Assembly (NCBI GenBank): GCA_027624855.1
Contig: JAQBTQ010000017.1
Span: forward strand, 1 to 49,529
Direction: 5' to 3'
Length of the DNA: 49,529 nucleotides
From: Bacteroidota bacterium
Lineage (GTDB): Bacteria; Bacteroidota; Bacteroidia; Flavobacteriales_D; Sanyastnellaceae
Below the pieces are notes generated by a model, which worked only from the letters and a program-made list of their open reading frames with translations, was not told the origin of the DNA and ran no database searches. Shown here piece after piece: positions 43,690-49,529 of this stretch. Both the position numbers and the translations under genes were made by a program. Within the stretch, counting starts at the first letter, position 1. Every line of letters starts with the position of its first letter.

Positions 43690-44403
43690 TTATTCTGAAA
43701 GTTTCTCCGTCTTGACGGTTCGTTGCTCGATTCGCTTCTCATAACCCGTTCCTTGGAAAATCCTCTGGACGAAAATTCCGGGAGTGTGAATTTGGTTGGG
43801 GTCGAGTTCACCTTCGGGGACGAGCTCCTCCACTTCGGCTACGGTTATCTTGCCGGCCATAGCCATCATGGGATTGAAGTTTCGTGCCGTAGCCTTATAA
43901 ATCAAGTTGCCGGCAGTATCTCCCCTCCACGCTTTGACAAAAGCGAAATCTGCCGTGAGGGCGCTTTCCAGAATGTGAGGCTTTCCATTGAATTCCCTGG
44001 TCTCTTTACCCTCGGCTACCTCAGTGCCATAACCCGCGGGAGTATAAAATGCCGGGATGCCCGCTCCTCCAGCTCTGCAACGTTCTGCCAGCGATCCTTG
44101 GGGAATGAGGTCAACTTCCAACTCTCCGCTCAACATTTGACGCTCAAACTCGTCGTTCTCTCCAACGTACGAGGAAATCATTTTTCGAATTTGCCGCTTT
44201 TGCAAAAGCAATCCCAAGCCAAAATCATCCACCCCAGCATTATTTGAAATGCACGTGAGATCAACAATGTTTAGACGAACCAGCTCAGCAATGCTGCGCT
44301 CTGGAATCCCGCACAGGCCAAATCCCCCCAACATCAAAGTCATTCCATTTTTGACGCCTTTACACGCTTCAATCTCGTTCGTTACAACTTTATTAATTGC
44401 CAT
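43690..44403 (-). CDS. scoA: 3-oxoacid CoA-transferase subunit A
   Basis: A 237-residue partner of subunit B. The family pattern is clear: GMTLMLGGFGLCGIPERSI, ISNNAGVDDFGLGLLL, MISSYVGENDEFERQMLSGE, LIPQGSLAERCRAGGAGIPA and FYTPAGYGTEVAEGKE. Together with pccB in this window it points to use of ketone bodies, branched-chain amino acids or propionyl-CoA sources, but the exact substrate is not fixed by sequence. It starts 11 bases after the end of the penicillin-binding protein gene and may be read from the same transcript. Confidence 0.94.
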   Translation of the reverse strand: MAINKVVTNEIEACKGVKNGMTLMLGGFGLCGIPERSIAELVRLNIVDLTCISNNAGVDDFGLGLLLQKRQIRKMISSYVGENDEFERQMLSGELEVDLIPQGSLAERCRAGGAGIPAFYTPAGYGTEVAEGKETREFNGKPHILESALTADFAFVKAWRGDTAGNLIYKATARNFNPMMAMAGKITVAEVEELVPEGELDPNQIHTPGIFVQRIFQGTGYEKRIEQRTVKTEKLSE

Positions 44404-44414
44404 TGCGCTTCAAT

Positions 44415-46871
44415 TCATTCGAATAAGTCTTCGTCAATTCCCGCTCCAGTTCCAATGGGATTCGAATTCAACAATTGCTTACAATCGGTTAAATCCACGA
44501 AGATTCCCTCAGGCCTTTCAAAATCCGATTTGCTTATTTCGATGCTTGGGTTTGCATACACTTGGTTCATGTAATAACCATAGATTGGAAGCGCTGTATT
44601 CGCTCCTTGGCCATCACTGATCGAGGTAAACCTGACTGCTGGGTCTTGTGCCCCCACCCAAACTCCCGTTACAAGATCTGGTGTAAGGCCCATGAACCAA
44701 CCATCTGAGTGGTTCTGAGTGGTCCCTGTTTTCCCTGCCATGGGCACCGTGATGTTGTCATAATCTCTGCTTTTTGAATCGTACCGCAATCGCACCGCAG
44801 TACCTCCAGATTGACCCGTACTCGGATTCCGGGCTCCATTGATCACGCCCTTCATCATGTTCAGAATCGTATAGGCAGTCTTCTCATCCAGCCCTTGTCG
44901 CATTTCTGGAATGGGCGACCAAATGACATTTCCGTATTTGTTTTCAATGCGGGTAATCATCGTTGGCTTGATGTAAACACCCCCATTTACGATGGAAGCA
45001 TTGGCTGAAGTCATTTCCTTCAAGGTCAATTGAGAAGATCCCAATGCAATGGATGGAACCGCGGGAATGTCTGATTCTATGCCCAAAGCATGTGCCACTT
45101 CGATGATGCGTTCTGGACCAAAATCCTTGATGAGCTTCGCTGATATCGTGTTCATTGAATTCGCCAATGCATATTCCAACGTCACCACTTCTCCGTATGA
45201 GAAATTCGCATTGTCAGGGCACCAATCCGGTTGCCCTCCAGGCATTTCAATACAGATGCGTTGATTTGGCACCTCAGTACAACGTGAATAGCCGTTGCGC
45301 AATGCCGTGGCATAAACAAATGGTTTAAAAACAGATCCGACTTGCCGCTTCGATTGGGAGACGTTATCAAACTTGAAATACCTGTAATCAACTCCCCCCA
45401 CCCAAGCTTTAATGTGCCCCGTGCGCGGTTCTATCGACATGAGCCCGGCGTGGAGTATGCTCTTGTGATAGAGGATGGAGTCCCTTGGGCTCATGATGGT
45501 GTCTTTGTAGCCCTCATGTTTAAAAATGCGCATCTGGACAGGCTGATCAAATGCCGCTGCAATCTGCTCTTCATTGAACCTGGGCCATTGATGGCTGCAC
45601 CCTCCTTCCGTTTCATCGCAATGCCACATGTCACCTTGTTCACCCTTAGCCTTCGTTATGTAAAAGCCAGGTCGCAGACATTCTGGGCATTTTTTGCCGG
45701 TATACACCAAATACCGATCACTTTGCTCCATCGCAGTCTGTATGATTTGATCGCGGTCCTTAGCTTTTATGCGACGGTAAAAAGGCCATTCACTTTCCTT
45801 TCTTCGCTCTAAATCCTTGTTCAAAGCAGCTTGAAGTTCTCGGCTTAAATGCTCGTGCACTGCATTTTCTGCAGCCTGCTGGAGTCTGCTGTCCAACGTC
45901 GTGTAAACTTGAATGCCATCTCGGTACAAGTCGTATGGGGAGCCATCCGATTTCGCAAGGAGGTAGTTCCCCTGTTCATCTTTTGCCTCAAGAATCTTTT
46001 TTAATTCCAATCGCAAGGCTTCCCTGAAATACGGGGCCAAGCCTTCATCGTGACTCACTTTTTGAAATCTCAACCCCAAATCCAACGCAGCTATTGAGTC
46101 CGCTTCCGCTGCTGTGATTTTGCCGTAGCGCTCCAATTGACCAATGACCACATTTCTCCTTGACAACACCAGTTCCGGCCTGCGCACCGGATTGTACAAA
46201 GAACTGTTCTTGAGCATGCCCACCAGCATGGCCGATTCATGCCAATCCAATTCATTCACATCCTTATCGAAATAGATGTTCGCGGCCGATTTGATTCCAA
46301 CCGCCTGATTCAAGAAATCATAACGATTGAGGTAAAGCGCTATGATTTCATCCTTGGTGTAATACCGTTCTAACCTTGTGGCAATGATCCATTCTTGTGG
46401 CTTTTGCAGAAATGCCCGTTCCAACCAACTCGTCTGCTCATATTCTTCTGTAAAAAGCTGTTTTGCGAGCTGTTGGGTCAACGTACTCCCGCCTCCGCGC
46501 TTTCCCATAAAAGCAATTGCTCGTGCCAATCCGATAAAATCAATCCCACTGTGCGATTCAAAACGCACATCCTCAGTGGAAATCAAAGCGGCAATTAAGT
46601 TTTGTGGCAATTCATCAAAACGAGCAGAGGCGCGATTCTCCGAATAATACCTCCCAATGAGCTTTCCGTCAGAAGAAAAAACCCGCGTCGCCAGATCTGT
46701 TTTTGGATTGGCAAGTGCCTCGGTATTAGGCAATTGACCAAACGAAGCCATCAAGACCAAACTTCCGAGACCAATCAGTGGCCCGAGCCCAATGACCCAT
46801 ACAGCCAACTTGTGTCGAGAATAGTCCTTTTTTGAACCGGCCTTGGAGGTCTTTTTGGAGGTTTTTGCCAT
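44415..46871 (-). CDS. Class A penicillin-binding protein (PBP1A type) with a four-cysteine insertion
   Basis: An 818-residue bifunctional peptidoglycan synthase. A basic cytoplasmic start is followed by one membrane anchor (LAVWVIGLGPLIGLGSLVLM). The glycosyltransferase 51 domain has Glu100 in STEDVRFESHSGID and GGGSTLTQQLAKQL. The transpeptidase domain has Ser513 in VGSVFKPF, the S-x-N motif in LANSMNTISAKL and Lys714 in GKTGTTQNHSDG, so both activities appear intact. Between the domains is an insertion with Cys395, Cys398, Cys418 and Cys425 (CPEC ... WHCDETEGGCSHQW) resembling a zinc ribbon, which is odd for an extracytoplasmic enzyme. It may share a transcript with scoAB. Confidence 0.92.
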   Translation of the reverse strand: MAKTSKKTSKAGSKKDYSRHKLAVWVIGLGPLIGLGSLVLMASFGQLPNTEALANPKTDLATRVFSSDGKLIGRYYSENRASARFDELPQNLIAALISTEDVRFESHSGIDFIGLARAIAFMGKRGGGSTLTQQLAKQLFTEEYEQTSWLERAFLQKPQEWIIATRLERYYTKDEIIALYLNRYDFLNQAVGIKSAANIYFDKDVNELDWHESAMLVGMLKNSSLYNPVRRPELVLSRRNVVIGQLERYGKITAAEADSIAALDLGLRFQKVSHDEGLAPYFREALRLELKKILEAKDEQGNYLLAKSDGSPYDLYRDGIQVYTTLDSRLQQAAENAVHEHLSRELQAALNKDLERRKESEWPFYRRIKAKDRDQIIQTAMEQSDRYLVYTGKKCPECLRPGFYITKAKGEQGDMWHCDETEGGCSHQWPRFNEEQIAAAFDQPVQMRIFKHEGYKDTIMSPRDSILYHKSILHAGLMSIEPRTGHIKAWVGGVDYRYFKFDNVSQSKRQVGSVFKPFVYATALRNGYSRCTEVPNQRICIEMPGGQPDWCPDNANFSYGEVVTLEYALANSMNTISAKLIKDFGPERIIEVAHALGIESDIPAVPSIALGSSQLTLKEMTSANASIVNGGVYIKPTMITRIENKYGNVIWSPIPEMRQGLDEKTAYTILNMMKGVINGARNPSTGQSGGTAVRLRYDSKSRDYDNITVPMAGKTGTTQNHSDGWFMGLTPDLVTGVWVGAQDPAVRFTSISDGQGANTALPIYGYYMNQVYANPSIEISKSDFERPEGIFVDLTDCKQLLNSNPIGTGAGIDEDLFE

Positions 46872-46974
46872 TTCGAATACAAGAATAATACATCAATCGC
46901 GACAGAAAAACTCATTGCATCATTGATTAAGGAATATTGCATCGGTAGATTCCGTTAGGGGTCCATTTGCATCC

Positions 46975-46982
46975 TAAATTTG
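46975..46982 (+). promoter_or_regulatory. Putative -7 element of rseP
   Basis: TAAATTTG lies 18 bases before the rseP ATG, in the 129-base divergent region between the PBP1A gene and rseP. No clear -33 TTG at the usual distance. Confidence 0.45.
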
Positions 46983-47000
46983 CCGCACTAAAACTTTTCG

Positions 47001-48335
47001 ATGGTCGCCTTAATCAAAGCCGCACAGCTCCTACTTAGTCTTTCCATACTCGTCGTGCTTCACGAACTGGGGCACTACTGGGCTGCACGAGCCTTCAAAA
47101 CCCGGGTGGAGAAATTCTATCTTTTTATGAATCCTGGTTTTTCCCTGTTTAAAAAACAAATTGGAGAGACCGAATGGGGCATAGGATGGTTGCCGTTGGG
47201 CGGATATGTCAAGATTTCAGGGATGATTGATGAATCCATGGACACCGAGCAAATGAAGCAGCCCCCACAACCATGGGAATTTCGATCGAAACCTGCTTGG
47301 CAAAGGCTGATCATCATGTTGGGCGGTATTATCATCAACTTGATCCTCGGGTTTGCCATCTACAGTATGGTGTTACTGGTTTGGGGAGAAACGGTGCTGC
47401 CCGCTGAAAAAATCCCCTACGGCATCGAAGTCGATGATCGCTTGAAGCCCTTCGGATTTGAAGACGGTGACTACGTCGTTCGTATCAACGGAGAAGCACC
47501 GGCAACGTTCACGGAAATCCGGCGCACTCTGTTCTTCGATGCTGTTGAGACCGTGGAGTTAGAACGAGCGGGGCAAAACATCACGTTGAACATTGAACAA
47601 GACCTCGGACAGTTTTTCGTTGACAGTGCCATCCGAGAACCTTTTTCTCTGCGTGTTCCGTCCGTAGTGCAGACGGTGCAATCGGGATCTGCAGCAGAAG
47701 CCGGTGGGCTTCAAATTGGAGACCGAATCCAACAAATTGACGGGATCCCGTTAATTTTTCACGGCGAGGTTCGCTCTTACCTAAGTAGCCATCCATCAAA
47801 AGAAGTCGAATTAACTGTTTTGAGAAATGGCACGGAGCAGGTACTCGTTTGCACGACCGACTCCCTGGGTATGCTTGGCTATCTGCAAATGGACCCCTTC
47901 AGCATGGATGAATTTGCCTTGGAAGAACGTGGCTACGGCGCAGGTGAAGCGCTCGTACGAGGCTTTTCTCTGGCGTCGAGCACCTTGCAAGAGTACATCC
48001 TTTCCATGCGCTTCCTTTTCAGTAAATCGGGAGCAAGCCAGGTAGGAAGCTTGGTGACGTTTGGGAGCATTTTTGACGCGGGCTGGAATTGGGAAGTTTT
48101 TTGGAGAAACACAGCATTTCTATCACTCATTTTAGCGTTTATGAACCTCCTCCCTATCCCGGCGTTGGATGGGGGACATGTGATGTTCTTGCTTTATGAA
48201 ATGGTCGTTGGTCGACCCGCTCCAGAAAAATTCTTAGAGCGCGCCCAAACGGTCGGAATCGTGCTGTTGTTGGGTCTAATGGTTTTTGCTTTGGGCAATG
48301 ACATTTGGAGGGTGATTACGGGGCAATTCGGCTGA
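47001..48335 (+). CDS. rseP: Site-2 intramembrane metalloprotease RseP
   Basis: A 444-residue membrane protease that cleaves anti-sigma factors or leftover signal peptides in the membrane. The zinc motif HELGH is at 21-25 (VVLHELGHYWAARAF), with a second conserved region WLPLGGYVKISGM and the third zinc ligand in MNLLPIPALDGGH (Asp390). A PDZ domain covers about 195-290 (SGSAAEAGGLQIGDRIQQID); a second, degenerate one may precede it. Four membrane segments are expected. It is followed after 19 bases by an antiporter gene. Confidence 0.94.
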   Translation: MVALIKAAQLLLSLSILVVLHELGHYWAARAFKTRVEKFYLFMNPGFSLFKKQIGETEWGIGWLPLGGYVKISGMIDESMDTEQMKQPPQPWEFRSKPAWQRLIIMLGGIIINLILGFAIYSMVLLVWGETVLPAEKIPYGIEVDDRLKPFGFEDGDYVVRINGEAPATFTEIRRTLFFDAVETVELERAGQNITLNIEQDLGQFFVDSAIREPFSLRVPSVVQTVQSGSAAEAGGLQIGDRIQQIDGIPLIFHGEVRSYLSSHPSKEVELTVLRNGTEQVLVCTTDSLGMLGYLQMDPFSMDEFALEERGYGAGEALVRGFSLASSTLQEYILSMRFLFSKSGASQVGSLVTFGSIFDAGWNWEVFWRNTAFLSLILAFMNLLPIPALDGGHVMFLLYEMVVGRPAPEKFLERAQTVGIVLLLGLMVFALGNDIWRVITGQFG

Positions 48336-48354
48336 TTGGCCGTACATTCACCCC

Positions 48355-49529
48355 ATGACCGTTTCGGATATCAATGCATACGGTTTGGTGATTGGCGGAT
48401 CGCTGGTCATCATCTTGAGTTATTTCGCCAACCTACTCGCCAAGCGCACCAATATCCCGAGTGTCTTGGTCCTGATTGGCATGGGAATAGCGATCCGCGA
48501 AGGCTTAAATGCCATGGGATTAACGGCCATTCCTTTCGAATCCTTGGTGTTGGAGTTGTTGGGAACGGTTGGGCTCATCTTCATTGTGTTGGAAGCGGCC
48601 TTGGAGCTCAACCTCTCGAGAGAAAAAATGCCATTGATCTTGAAAAGTGCGACCATGGCGTTGGTCGCGCTGTTGGGCAGTTCCGCAGCAATCGCTTATT
48701 TCTTGAGGCTATCCATGGAAATGGGCCTTTTGGAAGCGTGGGTGTACGCCATCCCATTATCCATCATGAGCAGTGCCATCATCATTCCAAGTGTCAAAGG
48801 GATCGATTCCGATGACCGAGAATTCATGGTCTACGAAAGCACCTTTTCGGACATCTTCGGAATCATGGCTTTTTATCTTTTGCTTGGAAATGTGGACGCC
48901 AATTCGACCAAATCCATCATTTTCAGCATCGGATCAAACCTCATTATCACCTTTGTCTTGGCCGTGCTTGTGAGCTATGCCCTGGTCTACGTATTGCAAA
49001 AAATCACCAGTTCTGTCAAGTTGTTTTTGAGCATCGCGGTCTTGTTGCTGATTTACTCCGTTCAGAAACTCCTTCACTTAAGTCCGTTGGTACTCATCCT
49101 GATTTTCGGATTGATGCTGAACAATCACCGCTTGTTTTTTCCCAATTGGAAATCCAAAATCAAACGGCTGAAATCCCTTCCCTCACCGGCGAAACTTTTG
49201 AATGATGAACGCATGCATGAGCTTCACCGTGATTACCATTTGCTCACCCTAGAAACTGCTTTTGTCATTCGAACTTTTTTCTTTGTTTTGTTTGGGATGA
49301 CCGTTTCGCTGCTGACGTTAACTGATTTGCACCTCGTCACCGAAGGGCTTATCATTTGCTGCATATTATTCGGTGTTCGATTCCTCAGCCTTCTGGTCTT
49401 CCAAAGGCAACGTGTTTTTCCATTGCTTTACATCGCCCCAAGAGGATTGATTACCATATTGCTGTTTTTCCAAATTCAAAGCAGCTACTCAGAATTTTCC
49501 CAACCGCAATTCGACCAAGGCATTCTATT
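48355..49529 (+). CDS. Cation:proton antiporter, 3' end outside window
   Basis: An open frame from the ATG at 48355 runs to the window edge (391 codons, no stop). It encodes a polytopic membrane protein with repeated hydrophobic segments (YGLVIGGSLVIILSYFANLL, LVLELLGTVGLIFIVLEAAL, KSATMALVALLGSSAAIAYF). The order of motifs matches the CPA family of Na+/H+ or K+/H+ exchangers: IPSVLVLIGMGIAI near the N-terminus, LEAALELNLSREKMPLIL, PLSIMSSAIIIPSVKG and YESTFSDIFGIMAFYLLLG with the acidic pair in the membrane. The cation is not determined by what is visible. It starts 19 bases after rseP and is probably co-transcribed. Confidence 0.85.
   Translation, partial: MTVSDINAYGLVIGGSLVIILSYFANLLAKRTNIPSVLVLIGMGIAIREGLNAMGLTAIPFESLVLELLGTVGLIFIVLEAALELNLSREKMPLILKSATMALVALLGSSAAIAYFLRLSMEMGLLEAWVYAIPLSIMSSAIIIPSVKGIDSDDREFMVYESTFSDIFGIMAFYLLLGNVDANSTKSIIFSIGSNLIITFVLAVLVSYALVYVLQKITSSVKLFLSIAVLLLIYSVQKLLHLSPLVLILIFGLMLNNHRLFFPNWKSKIKRLKSLPSPAKLLNDERMHELHRDYHLLTLETAFVIRTFFFVLFGMTVSLLTLTDLHLVTEGLIICCILFGVRFLSLLVFQRQRVFPLLYIAPRGLITILLFFQIQSSYSEFSQPQFDQGIL

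Overview
The window looks like a chromosomal segment of a Bacteroidota bacterium, probably a marine Flavobacteriales-type lineage. The evidence is the protein families (three-subunit di-haem succinate dehydrogenase, DUF4286, TonB-dependent receptor with a CarboxypepD_reg domain, a secreted protease with a dockerin-like C-terminus) and the promoters, which repeatedly show the Bacteroidota -7 element TAnnTTTG a short way upstream of start codons. I see no rRNA, tRNA, CRISPR array, insertion sequence or prophage. No gene-free gap exceeds about 130 bases.

Layout. Bases 1-4418 (minus) are the 5' part of a very large secreted repeat protein that runs off the left edge. Bases 4486-12803 (plus) are housekeeping genes: DUF4286, rsmA, fbp, mfd, truB, queA and a secreted thioredoxin-like protein. 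They meet pccB (minus) head-on. Bases 14473-21834 (plus) carry aspS, a bacilliredoxin, a large polytopic membrane protein, trpS and a MuiA/DUF4139 protein. Two secreted amidohydrolase-like genes follow on the minus strand, then nfu (plus).

Bases 26999-34582 are the most interesting block. An XRE/S24 (LexA-like) repressor (minus) is separated by a secreted metalloprotease from a tight operon dinB - SRAP (YedK/HMCES type) - dnaE2, which is a DNA-damage tolerance 'mutasome'. The repressor promoter and the dinB promoter carry the same inverted repeat, TTGCT-N9-AGCAA. All three operon proteins carry a sliding-clamp-binding-like pentapeptide: QMDLF in DinB, QGSLF at the very C-terminus of SRAP, and QIELF in DnaE2. 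My reading is a self-contained, damage-inducible lesion-bypass and abasic-site-protection unit acting at the beta clamp.

Bases 34587-37342 (minus) are a heavy-metal (probably copper) pair, an HMA-domain protein and a TonB-dependent receptor. Then come sdhCAB (minus), a short ssb with a strong terminator, gltX (plus), the two subunits of a 3-oxoacid CoA-transferase (minus), a class A penicillin-binding protein with an unusual four-cysteine insertion (minus), rseP (plus), and the start of a cation:proton antiporter that runs off the right edge.

Gene packing is extreme. Four convergent pairs meet with gaps of 0, 1, 4 and -11 bases, leaving no room for conventional terminators. Several start sites were placed at an internal ATG because a -7 element lies just upstream of it.
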